Origin: Phenylobacterium sp. J367
GTDB taxonomy: Bacteria; Pseudomonadota; Alphaproteobacteria; Caulobacterales; Caulobacteraceae
Assembly (NCBI RefSeq): GCF_024699985.1
Contig: NZ_JAJONA010000001.1
Coordinates: 1,488,001 to 1,552,000 of the forward strand
DNA length: 64,000 nucleotides
Reading direction: 5' to 3'
Shown: in pieces, positions 1-8,748 of the stretch
How the letters are laid out: every line of letters begins with the position of its first letter
Position numbering within the stretch: the first letter of the stretch is position 1
The notes under the pieces: generated by a model
What the model was told of the DNA's origin: nothing
Databases searched by the model: none
Seen by the model: only the letters and a program-made list of their open reading frames with translations
Made by a program: the position numbers and the translations under genes

Positions 1-379
1 GCCGGTGCGGCTCGAACACCGTCTTCATGGACAGGGTGTCGAGGATCGCCTCGTCGGCCGGCGTCATGTGGCGGGCGCACATGTTCCAGTCCTCGAAGCT
101 GCGCGCCTCGGCCGGGCCGGCGTACAAGACGCGGCAGTCCTCGTGGCGGCCGTCGTCGCAGATCCGGCCGTAGACGCCGAGCACGGCCTCCACCGGACCT
201 TCCAGCGCCTGGACGAACCAGCCGTCGTGGACCAGCAGCAGGCCGGTGACGTCCACCACGCGATTGTTGCGGATGGAGGCCTGAACGATGCCGTCCACCT
301 CGCGCTGCTGGTCGGGCCAGGGCACGCGGACACGGCTGGCGTAGATCAGCTGGTGAAGCGTGCGGCTGCCGCGGGACAT
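1..379 (-). CDS. BLUF-domain blue-light sensor protein (3' part beyond window edge)
   Basis: Short flavin-binding photoreceptor of the BLUF family, which senses blue light through FAD and usually signals to a partner or fused output domain. Reading from ATG at 379, the first ~95 residues form the BLUF fold: LIYASR with the flavin-contacting Tyr13, the NNRVVDVTGLLL helix with Asn39, and FVQALEG with Gln57. All three photocycle residues are present; the Tyr-Asn distance is two residues longer than in AppA or Slr1694. GGAG lies 7 bases before the ATG. The reading frame is still open at base 1 (about 126 residues seen), so a short C-terminal tail or an output domain cannot be distinguished. Function is inferred from family; the partner is unknown. 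Confidence 0.85.
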   Translation of the reverse strand, partial: MSRGSRTLHQLIYASRVRVPWPDQQREVDGIVQASIRNNRVVDVTGLLLVHDGWFVQALEGPVEAVLGVYGRICDDGRHEDCRVLYAGPAEARSFEDWNMCARHMTPADEAILDTLSMKTVFEPHR

Positions 380-444
380 CGAATCACTCCGGGGACGGTC
401 GCTTACCCGGCTACCCGCCCAGAGGTTGAGGTTAAGCTAACGGC

Positions 445-2184
445 CTACTCCGCGGCCATGGCCGCGGGGGCGGCTTGCGCGCCGCGCAGCAGCCGGCCGG
501 GCAGGGCGCCGGTGGGCGTCCCGTCGCGATAGGTGACCTGGCCCGCGACCACCGTCGCGGTATAGCCCTCGGCCCGCTGGATCAGCCGGCGCCCGCCCGC
601 CGGCAGGTCGTAGGCCACCTCCGGCGCCTTCAGCTTCAGGCGCGGATAGTCGATGACGTTGAGGTCGGCGCGGTAGCCCGGGGCCAGCACGCCGCGGTCG
701 TGGAGGCCCACCGTCTCCGCTGTCCGCCGGGTCTGGCCGGCGATCATGTGCTCGAGGGAAAGCCTGGGCCCCCGGGTGCGGTCGCGCGTCCAGTGGACGA
801 GGTTGGTGGTCGGGAAGCTGCCGTCGCAGATCATCCCCACGTGCGCCCCGCCGTCCGACAGGCCCGGCACGCAGTCGGGGTGGCTCAGCATCTCGTAGGC
901 CGGGTCGAGGTTCATGTCGGCGTAGTTCAGGAACGGCAGGTAGAGCATGCCCCGGCCGCCGCGGCTCAGCAGGTGGTCGAGCGCCACCTCGGCCGGATCC
1001 CTGCCCTCGCGCCCGGCGATGGCGGCGACAGTCGCGTCGGGCGTCGGCTCGTAGTCCGGCTCCTCGCCCAGCAGGAACATGTTGCCCCAGGCCCGCGGCT
1101 GAGTCCCGGCGAAGCCGCGCTGGGCCTCGCTTTCCTCGTGAAGCAGGCGGGCGCGGAAGGCCGGGTCCGACAGTTTGGCGACCTTGCCCTCCAGCGGCAG
1201 GGCCTTGATCTCCTGGAAGGCGGGGTGCTGGCTGAACGGGTTCATGGTCAGCTCGAAGCCGAACAGCACGCCCACCGGGCGGCTGGCCACCTGGGCCCTG
1301 ATCGGCAGGCCCTCGGCGTTGGCCTCGGCCAGCCTCTGCAGCAGCACCTTGTAGCTGGTCGGCGCGCGCGGGCTCTGCACCAGGCTGAAGGACAGCGGCC
1401 GGCCGGATCGGGCGACGATCCGGCGGAACATGGCCCACTCTTCCTCGGGGTCGAGGAAGTCCGAGACCACCTGCAGCACGCCGCGGCCGGCGGCGGCGAG
1501 GCCGAGCGCGATGCCGGTCAGCTCATCCTCGCCGGCGGTGAGCGTCGGCGTCGGCTGGCCGTCGGAGGTGCGGTGGTTCAGCGTCCGCGAGGTGGCGAAG
1601 CCCAGCGCGCCCGCCTCGGCGGCCCGCTTCGCGATCGCCGCCATGGCGTGGATGTCGGCCTCGGTCGCCGGCTCGCGGTTCGCCCCGCGCTCGCCCATGA
1701 CGAAGACCCTGAGCGCCGCGTGCGGCAGCTGGCTGCCCACGTCGACGTCGAAGCGCCGCTCGGCCAGCCGGTCGAGGTAGTCGGGATAGCTCTCCCAGCT
1801 CCAGGGCAGGCCCTGGCTGAGCACCGGGAAGGGGATGTCCTCGACCCCTTCCATCAGCCGGATCAGCCGGTCGTGGTCGGCGGGGCGGCAGGGCGCGAAG
1901 CCGACGCCGCAGTTGCCCATGACGATGGTCGTGACCCCATGCCAGGAGGAGGGCTGAAGCCGCTCGTCCCAGGTCGCCTGGCCGTCGTAGTGGGTGTGGA
2001 TGTCGACGAACCCCGGCGTCACGAGCTGGCCGCGGGCGTCGATCTCCTCGGCCCCGGCGCCGGTCACCTTGCCGACCGCGGCGATGCGGCCGTCCCTGAC
2101 CGCCACGTCGGCCTCGAACGCCGGGCCGCCGGTCCCGTCGACCGCCGTGCCGCCGCGGACCACCAGGTCATAGGCTCGTTCCAT
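445..2184 (-). CDS. N-acyl-D-amino-acid deacylase (D-aminoacylase), amidohydrolase family
   Basis: Zinc amidohydrolase of 579 residues that hydrolyses N-acyl-D-amino acids or related N-acyl compounds. Metal-site motifs are visible: HTHYDG (His63, His65), [10 protein letters not shown] with the bridging Cys92 typical of D-aminoacylases, and the late LSDGGAH with catalytic Asp444. The N-terminal beta-sandwich start ([14 protein letters not shown]) and C-terminal return ([11 protein letters not shown]) are typical of the superfamily. ATG at 2184 is preceded by GGGAGG at 7 bases, which decides against the upstream in-frame start at 2199. Length fits the family (480-580). It stands alone between the BLUF gene and a short convergent gene. 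Exact substrate is not readable; a dihydropyrimidinase-like role is less likely given the Cys motif. Confidence 0.88.
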   Translation of the reverse strand: MERAYDLVVRGGTAVDGTGGPAFEADVAVRDGRIAAVGKVTGAGAEEIDARGQLVTPGFVDIHTHYDGQATWDERLQPSSWHGVTTIVMGNCGVGFAPCRPADHDRLIRLMEGVEDIPFPVLSQGLPWSWESYPDYLDRLAERRFDVDVGSQLPHAALRVFVMGERGANREPATEADIHAMAAIAKRAAEAGALGFATSRTLNHRTSDGQPTPTLTAGEDELTGIALGLAAAGRGVLQVVSDFLDPEEEWAMFRRIVARSGRPLSFSLVQSPRAPTSYKVLLQRLAEANAEGLPIRAQVASRPVGVLFGFELTMNPFSQHPAFQEIKALPLEGKVAKLSDPAFRARLLHEESEAQRGFAGTQPRAWGNMFLLGEEPDYEPTPDATVAAIAGREGRDPAEVALDHLLSRGGRGMLYLPFLNYADMNLDPAYEMLSHPDCVPGLSDGGAHVGMICDGSFPTTNLVHWTRDRTRGPRLSLEHMIAGQTRRTAETVGLHDRGVLAPGYRADLNVIDYPRLKLKAPEVAYDLPAGGRRLIQRAEGYTATVVAGQVTYRDGTPTGALPGRLLRGAQAAPAAMAAE

Positions 2185-2386
2185 GGCGTCGCCTCCCAAA
2201 GGCCAGAGCTGGGCTTGGTTTCTGTCTTTCGGGAAGTACGCGCCCCGAACCCTAGGTCAGGTCAAGCGGGGCCGCAGCGCGGGCCTCGGGAACTCATCTT
2301 TTGTTCAGGGTGTTCCTTCCGCGCCATTTAACCAGATGAACGTAGGCTGAAGGGACATGACGAGCAGAACGGATAAGGGACCCGGG

Positions 2387-2518
2387 ATGCCGCTGAAGGC
2401 CTTTCTGGCCGCCGCCGCCGCGATCGCGGTGAGCGTCGGCCTGCTCCTGCCGGTGCCGCACGCCTCCGAGGCGGCCGCCAGCTCCCAGTTCGAGACCCTC
2501 GATCTCGGCCAGGGCTAG
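2387..2518 (+). CDS. Small secreted or membrane hypothetical protein (43 aa)
   Basis: Not recognised. ATG at 2387 follows AAGGGA with a 6-base gap; an upstream in-frame ATG at 2357 (53 aa version) has its purine run only one base away and is less likely. The product starts MPLKAFLAAAAAIAVSV, a Lys followed by a long Ala/Val/Leu stretch like a signal peptide, then a short tail ending SSQFETLDLGQG. A cut after HASEAAAS would leave only about a dozen residues. It ends 6 bases before the convergent lipoprotein gene. The ribosome site plus signal-like N-terminus support translation; there is no homology evidence. Confidence 0.45.
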   Translation: MPLKAFLAAAAAIAVSVGLLLPVPHASEAAASSQFETLDLGQG

Positions 2519-2524
2519 AGCCGC

Positions 2525-2977
2525 CTACTCGCGCGGCAGCTCGCTGACCTTGGCCGCGCAGCCGACCAGGAGCGACAGGCCGGGCAGACTCGCCTCGGCG
2601 CTCATGGGATAGACCATGTCGCTCATCCCGTCGTTGCATTCGCCGGCCCGCAGGGTGACGGACAGGGCCTGACCGTCCTCCGACTTGGCTTCCCAGCTCG
2701 CCTTGCCGCCGGTCACCTGCGCGCCCGGCGCCAGGAACAGCTTCTCCGGCTCTCCCGGTCGACGAAGCGTCAGCTTCGTCCCGTCGATCAGCACCGCCCA
2801 GAACGGCTCGTTGCCGCGCGCCAGAATGGGGGCGGAAAGGTCCATGACCGTGGTGGAGGGCGGCGCCGGCGCGGCCGGCGGCGCATCGGCCGGGGCCGGC
2901 GCGGCCGCCCCGTCGGGGGCCTGCGGCTGGCAGGCGGCGAGAAGGAGGGCGGCGGCGAGGAGAAGGATCGGACGCAT
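2525..2977 (-). CDS. Putative lipoprotein with a GNEPFW (COG3650-like) domain
   Basis: Secreted lipoprotein of 150 residues. From ATG 2977 it reads MRPILLLAAALLLAAC, a type II signal peptide with lipobox LAAC; the 18 bases of frame upstream of this ATG do not fit a signal peptide, so the inner start is chosen. A Pro/Ala-rich linker (residues ~18-45) leads to a folded domain starting RGNEPFWAVLIDG, the hallmark of COG3650-type proteins often called heat-shock or META-like, with two Cys (GECNDGMSD, LLVGCAAK) that could form a disulfide as in MliC-type lysozyme inhibitors. Role is unknown; envelope location is inferred from the lipobox. Confidence 0.7.
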   Translation of the reverse strand: MRPILLLAAALLLAACQPQAPDGAAAPAPADAPPAAPAPPSTTVMDLSAPILARGNEPFWAVLIDGTKLTLRRPGEPEKLFLAPGAQVTGGKASWEAKSEDGQALSVTLRAGECNDGMSDMVYPMSAEASLPGLSLLVGCAAKVSELPRE

Positions 2978-3035
2978 GCCGGCACAATGACACACCGGGA
3001 GCCGAAAGCGCGCAAATCAGCTTAGCGTCGGCGCC

Positions 3036-4176
3036 GTGAACGCGCCCTTCGCCTTCTACGAATTCTTCGCCGGCGGCGGCATGGCCCGGCTGGGCCTCGG
3101 CGACGGCTGGGCCTGCGCCTTCGCCAACGACTTCGACGCCATGAAGGCCGCCGCCTATCGGGGAACTTCGCCGACGCCGGCGAGCACTTCCGCCAGGGCG
3201 ACGTCTGGGCGCTGACGCCGGACGACCTGCCGGGCCGGGCCGACCTCGCCTGGGCGTCCAGCCCCTGCCAGGATTTCAGCCTGGCGGGCGCGCGGGCGGG
3301 CCTGAAGGGCGGCCGCTCGTCGGCCTTCTTCGGCTTCTGGCGGCTGATGGAGGCCCTGGCCGCCGAGGGCCGCGCCCCCAGGACCATCGTCATCGAGAAC
3401 GTTTCGGGCCTGCTCACCTCGCACGGCGGCGCGGATTTCGCCGCGCTCGGCCGGGCGCTGGCCGCCCAGGGCTACCGCTTCGGGGCGCTGGAGATCGACG
3501 CCGCGGGCTTCCTGCCGCAGTCCCGCCCGCGGGTGTTCGTGGTCGCCACCCGCGAGGCGCCGCCCGACGCCCTGCAGGGAGCGAGCCCGTTCCACACCCG
3601 CGCCGTGAAGGCCGCGGCCGAGGCGCTGCCGGCCGACGTGGCCGCCGCCTGGGTCTGGTGGGGCCTCGCCGCCCCGCCCCCGCGCAACACCGACCTCGCC
3701 GCCCTGCTGGAGCCGGACGCCGCGGTCGCCTGGCACATGCCGGAGCGCACCGCCCACCTGCTCTCGCTGATGGCCCCGCTGCACCGCGCCCGGCTGGAGG
3801 CCATGCAGGCGAGGGGCGAACGAGCCGTGGGCGCCGTCTTCCGCCGGACCCGCCAGGAGAACGGCCAGCCGGTGCAGCGCGCCGAGGTCCGCTTCGACGG
3901 CCTGGCCGGCTGCCTGCGCACCCCGCGTGGCGGCTCGTCGCGCCAGGCGATCGTGGTGGTGGACGGCGGCCGCGTCCGCTCGCGCCTGCTCAGCCCCCCG
4001 GGAGGCCGCCCGCCTGATGGGCCTGCCCGACGCCTACGCCCTGCCCAAGGCCGCCACCGGCGCCCCTGCATGTGGCGGGCGACGGGGTCGCCGTGCCCGT
4101 GGTGCGCTGGCTCGCCGAGCGCCTGCTCGAGCCGCTGCTGGGGCGCGAGACCGCCGGGCGCCGCGCGGTCGGCTGA
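3036..4176 (+). CDS. DNA (cytosine-5) methyltransferase (frame broken by three indels)
   Basis: C5-cytosine methyltransferase using S-adenosylmethionine. Motifs in order: EFFAGGGMARLGLG (motif I, SAM binding), SSPCQDFS (motif IV, catalytic Cys), IENVSGLL (motif VI), QSRPRVFVVA (motif VIII), a variable target-recognition region (LAGCLRTPRGGSSRQ), LSPREAARLMGLP (motif IX) and VAVPVVRWLAE (motif X). The frame breaks at G run 3160-3163 (one base missing), C run 3994-3999 (one extra) and C run 4063-4066 (one extra). After correction it is a normal 379-residue enzyme starting at GTG 3036. All three breaks resemble the window-wide homopolymer errors, so real inactivation is doubtful. A vsr gene lies 1.2 kb downstream beyond cysK. 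No restriction endonuclease is seen. Confidence 0.8.
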
Positions 4177-4251
4177 ACGGCGCTTCCAATCCCCACCGAA
4201 AGTCTTAGGTTCGCGGCCGAAGGGCACACTTCAGCCAGCCGAGACCTCCCC

Positions 4252-5241
4252 ATGGACGCCACTCCCGACAAGGCCTACGACGCCGCCCGCTACGAGCGCG
4301 CCGGCCGCGGCAAGATCTTCGATTCCATCATCGACACCATCGGCGACACACCGCTCGTGCGCCTGCCGCGCCTGACCGCGGCCCTGAAGCCGAAAGCGGA
4401 AGTCGTCGCCAAGCTGGAGTTCTTCAATCCGATCGCCTCGGTGAAGGACCGCATCGGCGTGGCGATGATCGAGTACCTGGAGGCCAAGGGCCTGCTGAAG
4501 CCCGGCGGCGTGATCGTCGAGCCGACGTCCGGCAACACCGGCATCGCCCTGGCCTTCGTGGCCGCCGCCAAGGGCTACAAGCTGACGCTCGTCATGCCCG
4601 AGAGCATGTCCATCGAGCGGCGCAAGATGCTGCTGCTGCTCGGCGCCAAGCTGGAGCTGACCCCCGCCGAGAAGGGCATGGCCGGCGCCGTCGCCCGGGC
4701 CAAGGAACTGGTGGAGGCCACCCCCGGGGCGGTGATGCCGCAGCAGTTCGACAACGTCGCCAACCCGCTGATCCACCGGGTCTCCACCGCTAACGAGATC
4801 TGGAACGACACCGAAGGCCGCGTCGACGCGGTGATTTCCGGCGTCGGCACGGGCGGCACGATCTCGGGCGTGGGCGAGGTGCTGAAGGCCAGGAAGCCGT
4901 CCGTGCGGATGATCGCCGTCGAGCCCCAGGCCTCGCCTGTGCTCTCCGGCGGCGCGCCCGGCCCGCACAAGATCCAGGGCATCGGCGCGGGCTTCGTCCC
5001 CTCGATCCTCGACCGCGGCGTCATCGACGAGGTGGTGCAGGTCTCCAACGACGACGCCTTCCTGATGGCCAGGCGGGCGGCGGCCGAGGAGGGCATCCCG
5101 GTCGGCATCTCGTCGGGCGCGGCGCTGACCGCGGCCTTCGACGTCGCCATGCGCGACGACATGGCCGGCAAGCTGATCGTCGCCATCATCCCGAGCTTCG
5201 CCGAGCGCTACGTCTCCACGGCCCTGTTCGAAGGGCTTTGA
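4252..5241 (+). CDS. cysK: Cysteine synthase A (O-acetylserine sulfhydrylase)
   Basis: PLP enzyme that makes L-cysteine from O-acetyl-L-serine and sulfide, the last step of sulfate assimilation. 329 residues: [16 protein letters not shown] at the start, [11 protein letters not shown] with the PLP-binding Lys, [12 protein letters not shown] (substrate loop), [12 protein letters not shown] (phosphate loop) and [10 protein letters not shown], all canonical. It could also serve as a cystathionine beta-synthase-like enzyme, but there is no CBS domain and the length fits CysK. It lies between the cytosine methyltransferase and vsr, all on the same strand, and is followed by a large intergenic repeat. 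Probably transcribed on its own, since a 75-base gap precedes it. Confidence 0.95.
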   Translation: MDATPDKAYDAARYERAGRGKIFDSIIDTIGDTPLVRLPRLTAALKPKAEVVAKLEFFNPIASVKDRIGVAMIEYLEAKGLLKPGGVIVEPTSGNTGIALAFVAAAKGYKLTLVMPESMSIERRKMLLLLGAKLELTPAEKGMAGAVARAKELVEATPGAVMPQQFDNVANPLIHRVSTANEIWNDTEGRVDAVISGVGTGGTISGVGEVLKARKPSVRMIAVEPQASPVLSGGAPGPHKIQGIGAGFVPSILDRGVIDEVVQVSNDDAFLMARRAAAEEGIPVGISSGAALTAAFDVAMRDDMAGKLIVAIIPSFAERYVSTALFEGL

Positions 5242-5415
5242 TGGTCCTCCCCTGCGAAGCGGGGGAGGGGGACCACTCGCCGAAGCCAGCTTGCTGGCTG
5301 AAGAGCGCGTGGTGGAGGGGGCGCGCCACACGCCGTGCGGTCGCGCGCCCCTCCCACCATCCGCTCTCCGCTTCGCTCGGCGGACGGTCCCCCCTCCCCG
5401 CTGCGCGGGGCGGGT
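5242..5415 (+). repeat. Intergenic palindromic element between cysK and vsr
   Basis: The whole gap is built of inverted repeats: an outer stem from TGGTCC-TCCCC to GGGGAGGGGGACCA (5242-5275), an inner pair TGGTGGAGGGGGCGCG (about 5310) with CGCGCCCCTCCCACCA (about 5343), and a terminal arm GGTCCCCCCTCCCCGCTGCG that mirrors the first. The same vocabulary (CCTCCCC...GGGGAGG, GGTGGGGG...CCCCACC) recurs at 28.2, 30.7 and 61.0 kb. It carries no coding frame that I trust. It may act as a terminator or RNA-stabilising structure. Confidence 0.7.
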
Positions 5416-5417
5416 AG

Positions 5418-5858
5418 ATGGACGTTTTCGACCCGGAGAAGCGCTCCGCCGTCATGCGGCGGGTCAAGGGGCGCGACACTTCGCCGGAGCTGAAGGTCCG
5501 GAAGGCGCTCACGCGGCTCGGCGCCCGCTACCGGCTGCACCGCAAGGACCTGCCGGGAAATCCCGATATCGTGCTGCCGGGCCGCCGGCTGGCGCTCTTC
5601 GTCCACGGCTGCTTCTGGCACGGCCACGACTGCGCGCGGGGCGCCCGCGTGCCCAAGCAGAACCGCGACTACTGGGTGGCCAAGGTCGGCCGCAACGTGG
5701 CGCGCGACGACCGCACGCGGGCAGAGCTCGAGGCGCTGGGCTGGCGCGTCGAGACGATCTGGGAGTGCGGGCTGAAGGACGCAGCGGCGCTGGAGACGCG
5801 GCTGCGGGACCTGCTATTTCCGCCCGAACAGCCGCTGGAAGAACCCAGGCTTCCGTGA
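5418..5858 (+). CDS. vsr: Very short patch repair endonuclease (Vsr)
   Basis: Nicks 5' of the T in T:G mismatches left when 5-methylcytosine deaminates, so it normally partners a cytosine-C5 methyltransferase. 146 residues: FDPEKRSAVMRRVKGRDTSP (N-terminal recognition helix, typical MxxxRxKxTxPE form), PGNPDIVLPGRRLALFVHG with the catalytic Asp of the PD-type nuclease core, and CFWHGHDC with zinc-binding and active-site His/Cys. Canonical length. The likely partner is the methyltransferase at 3036-4176; cysK and a repeat element separate them. The 3' end overlaps the convergent hypothetical gene by 45 bases. Confidence 0.93.
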   Translation: MDVFDPEKRSAVMRRVKGRDTSPELKVRKALTRLGARYRLHRKDLPGNPDIVLPGRRLALFVHGCFWHGHDCARGARVPKQNRDYWVAKVGRNVARDDRTRAELEALGWRVETIWECGLKDAAALETRLRDLLFPPEQPLEEPRLP

Positions 5859-6371
5859 GGCGCTGCGCGGCGCCTCGGCCCGGCGGAGCGAACGCAGCTC
5901 GGTGAACACCAGCCCGAGCGGAAAATCCTGGTCGAGTTTGAAGCCGCAGATCGATTGCGCCAGCTGCGGGCCCACGTCGTACAGGGCGTCGAGGCGCTCC
6001 GCCTCTTCCCGCAAAGTAGTGTAGGCGGCCGGCAGCTCGCCCGAGGCCTCCTCGACCTGGTCCTCCGGGTTGTGGATCACCCGCCAGATCTCTTCGCCGT
6101 CCCGGTAGCCCCGGGCCTCGCTGGCCATGACGTGCTCTTCCTCGAGGCATGAGACCGCCGGTCCCATCCGGGTGAGGGCCTGAAGCGGACCGCGCTCCAG
6201 GGCCCAGAGGTCGTCGCTGAGCACCAGGAGCCAGCCGCCAGGCAGTTCGCCCAGCCCAAGGGCCGGCAACTCGTCAGGCTCGAGGGGACCGACCGGCTCG
6301 GCGCCCAACGCCTCCAACGCCGCCTCGCGACCGACACCCTGTACCGCGACCCAGACGTGAGAAAGTCCCAT
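5814..6371 (-). CDS. Conserved-looking hypothetical protein
   Basis: Not recognised. 185 residues if read from the ATG at 6371, which has GGGAG at 8 bases; the in-frame ATG at 6377 leaves only 2. It begins MGLSHVWVAVQGVGREAALE, a ferredoxin-like or short alpha/beta start, is acidic in the middle (CLEEEHVMASEARGYRDGEE), and ends in a basic tail FFQRLFGRK. No signal peptide, transmembrane segment or metal motif. Its final codons overlap the end of vsr on the other strand. Likely cytosolic; possibly a lineage-specific helper without an assignable role. Confidence 0.6.
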   Translation of the reverse strand: MGLSHVWVAVQGVGREAALEALGAEPVGPLEPDELPALGLGELPGGWLLVLSDDLWALERGPLQALTRMGPAVSCLEEEHVMASEARGYRDGEEIWRVIHNPEDQVEEASGELPAAYTTLREEAERLDALYDVGPQLAQSICGFKLDQDFPLGLVFTELRSLRRAEAPRSASRKPGFFQRLFGRK

Positions 6372-6437
6372 CGGCATGTCTCCCTGGCCTGAGGAAGCTT
6401 AGCCGAATAGACATTGTGCGCAAGAACAAAAGGAGAA

Positions 6438-6914
6438 CTACGCGCGGACCGGCGCCTCGACGACGATCTCGGTCGTCACCGAGTTGGCGATGAAGCAGCC
6501 CTCGTGGGCTTCATGGTGGAGGTGATCGAGCTCGGCGGCGGTAGGCTCGCGGCCCGCCCAGGCGATCTCAGGGCGCAGCGCCACGCGGGTGACGGCCACG
6601 CGGCCGGCGTCCGTCTTGGCCATCAGCCCCTCGGCGTGGTCGACGTAGCGGGTGACCACGAAGCCGGCCTCGCGGGCCACGTGCAGGAAGGTCAGCATGT
6701 GGCAGTTGCTGATCGCGGCGACCAGCATCTCTTCCGGGTCCACGGCGCCCGCGACCGACCACCTGTTGCCCACAACGTGAGGCGAGGCGGTGGCCGGAAC
6801 CTCGTGGCCGCCCTCGAACCGCACCGAATGGCCGCGGGAATAGCGGCCCTTCAGGAAGTCCTCAGGCGTCGCGTCGGTCAGCGCCCATTCGACGACCGCG
6901 CGGTGCTTCGACAT
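6438..6914 (-). CDS. OsmC family peroxiredoxin-like protein
   Basis: Thiol-dependent peroxidase of the OsmC/Ohr fold, reducing organic hydroperoxides. 158 residues; both catalytic cysteines are present in ISNCHMLTFL and HEGCFIANSV, the usual spacing for OsmC. The middle contains the domain signature DPEEMLVAAISN. ATG 6914 shares its final A-complement with the upstream gene's stop (TGATG), so translation is probably coupled to the acyl-CoA dehydrogenase, in an operon headed by the MerR gene. Pairing of acyl-CoA oxidation with peroxide defence is plausible but inferred. Confidence 0.88.
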   Translation of the reverse strand: MSKHRAVVEWALTDATPEDFLKGRYSRGHSVRFEGGHEVPATASPHVVGNRWSVAGAVDPEEMLVAAISNCHMLTFLHVAREAGFVVTRYVDHAEGLMAKTDAGRVAVTRVALRPEIAWAGREPTAAELDHLHHEAHEGCFIANSVTTEIVVEAPVRA

Positions 6915-8701
6915 CAGAAGGCCTCGGCCGGCAGCGCCATCATCAGCTCCGAGCCGGCCTTCAGCTTGGCGAGGTGCGACGCGGTCTCCGGCAGGATGCG
7001 TTCGATGTAGTAGCGGCCGACCGTCAGCTTGTTGGCGTAGAACGGATCGGCGTCGCCGGCGGCGATCTTCCCGTTGGCCGCCTTGGCCATCAGCGTCCAC
7101 ATGTAGGCGAGGCCGGTCAGGCCGAAGAGGTGCATGTAGTCGGTGGACGCCGCGCCGGCGTTCTCGGGGTTGGCGAGGCCGTTCTGCATCAGCCACATGG
7201 TGGCCTCCTGCAGTTCGCCCTTGGCCTTGGCGAGCCCGGCGACGAAGGGCTTCAGGGCCGCGTCGTCCTCGTTCTCGGCGATGAAGGCGTCGAGCTCGGC
7301 GAAGAAGCTCATCACCGCCCGCCCGCCGTCCGCGGCGAGCTTGCGGCCCACCAGGTCCAGGGCCTGGACGCCGTTGGTGCCCTCGTAGATCAGGGCGATG
7401 CGCACGTCCCTGAGGTACTGGCTGACCGGGAAATGCTCGGTGAAGCCCGAGCCGCCGTGCACCTGCATGGCGTCGGAGCAGACCTTGAAGCCGCGGTCGG
7501 TGAGGAAGCCCTTCAGCACCGGCGTGAGCAGGGCCATGTAGTCGCGGCCCTTCTGCTGCACCGCCTCGTCCGGGCTTGCGTGGGAAAGGTCGCCGTGGAG
7601 CGCCGTCCAGAACAGGAAGGCGCGGCCGCCCTCGATGATCGCGCGGCTGTCCATCAGCATCCGGCGCACGTCCGGATGGACGATGATCGGGTCGGCGGGG
7701 CCGTCGGGGTTCTTCGGGCCGGTGAGCGAGCGCCCCTGCAGGCGGTCCTTGGCGAATTCGGCGGCGGCCTGGTAGGCGGCCTCGGCCTGGGCGATGCCCT
7801 GCATGCCGACGCCGATCCGGGCCTCGTTCATCATCACGAACATGATCGGCAGGCCGCGGTTCTCCTCGCCGATCAGCCAGCCGGTCGACTCCTCGTGGCT
7901 GATCACGCAGGTGGCGTTGCCGTGGATGCCCATCTTCTCCTCGAGACCGAGGCATTTGACGGAATTCCGCTGGCCGGGCTTGCCGTCCGCGTCGGGGATG
8001 TACTTCGGCACGATGAACAGGCTGATGCCGCGCACCCCGGCCGGCGCGCCCTCGATGCGGGCCAGCACCAGGTGGACGATGTTGTCCGTCAGGTCCTGCT
8101 CGCCGCCCGAGATCCAGATCTTCTGGCCGGAGATCTTGTACGTCCCGTCCGCCTGCGGCACCGCCTTGGTGCGGAGCAGGCCGAGGTCCGTGCCGCAGTG
8201 CGGCTCGGTGAGGTTCATGGTGCCCGCCCATTCGCCGGACGCGAGCTTGGGCAGGTAGAGGTCCTTCTGCTCCGGCGTGCCGCCCACGTGGATCGCCGAA
8301 TAGGCGCCGTGCGTCAGGCCCGGGTACATGGAGAAGGCCATATTGGCCGCCGAGCTCATCTCGGAGAAGGCGAGGTTGACGACGTGGGGCAGGCCCTGGC
8401 CGCCGTAGTTGGGGTCGGCGCCGAGCGCCGGCCAGCCGGCCTCGACGAGCTGGGCGTAGGCCGACTTGAAGCCGTCCGGGGTCTTCACCGTGAAGTCCGG
8501 GCTCCAGACGCAGCCCTGCTTGTCGCCGACGCCGTTCAGGGGGGCCAGCACCTCGCCGGTGAACTTCCCGGCCTCCTCGAGGATCTGGTCGACGGTGTCC
8601 AGCGAGGCGTCGGCGAAGGCCGGCAGGTTGGCGTAACGCTCGAGTTGCAGCAGGTCGCGCAGCAGGAACTGGTAGTCCCGCACAGGGGGCTGGAAGGTCA
8701 T
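6914..8701 (-). CDS. Acyl-CoA dehydrogenase (long form with C-terminal extension)
   Basis: FAD-dependent acyl-CoA dehydrogenase of 595 residues, longer than the classic 380-residue enzymes and matching the DmdC/AidB-like class with an extra C-terminal helical domain. Visible: LTEPHCGTDLGLLRTKA (FAD/substrate loop), KIWISGGEQD, MQVHGGSGFTEHFPVSQYLRD, and IYEGTNGVQALDLVGRKL with the catalytic Glu. Oxidises acyl-CoA in fatty-acid or amino-acid catabolism; substrate length is not readable. Preceded at 47 bases by a MerR regulator on the same strand and coupled to osmC. The 3-methylmercaptopropionyl-CoA dehydrogenase label often given to this class is only a family name. Confidence 0.9.
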   Translation of the reverse strand: MTFQPPVRDYQFLLRDLLQLERYANLPAFADASLDTVDQILEEAGKFTGEVLAPLNGVGDKQGCVWSPDFTVKTPDGFKSAYAQLVEAGWPALGADPNYGGQGLPHVVNLAFSEMSSAANMAFSMYPGLTHGAYSAIHVGGTPEQKDLYLPKLASGEWAGTMNLTEPHCGTDLGLLRTKAVPQADGTYKISGQKIWISGGEQDLTDNIVHLVLARIEGAPAGVRGISLFIVPKYIPDADGKPGQRNSVKCLGLEEKMGIHGNATCVISHEESTGWLIGEENRGLPIMFVMMNEARIGVGMQGIAQAEAAYQAAAEFAKDRLQGRSLTGPKNPDGPADPIIVHPDVRRMLMDSRAIIEGGRAFLFWTALHGDLSHASPDEAVQQKGRDYMALLTPVLKGFLTDRGFKVCSDAMQVHGGSGFTEHFPVSQYLRDVRIALIYEGTNGVQALDLVGRKLAADGGRAVMSFFAELDAFIAENEDDAALKPFVAGLAKAKGELQEATMWLMQNGLANPENAGAASTDYMHLFGLTGLAYMWTLMAKAANGKIAAGDADPFYANKLTVGRYYIERILPETASHLAKLKAGSELMMALPAEAF

Positions 8702-8748
8702 GGACGCTCCGGTCTATGGGTCACGCCGGGCGCAGGCCCAGGCGAGGG

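Noticed and set aside
3036..4176. Methyltransferase as a decayed pseudogene
   Set aside because: All catalytic motifs are intact and its breaks are of the same single-base kind seen in essential genes across the window; error is more likely than decay.
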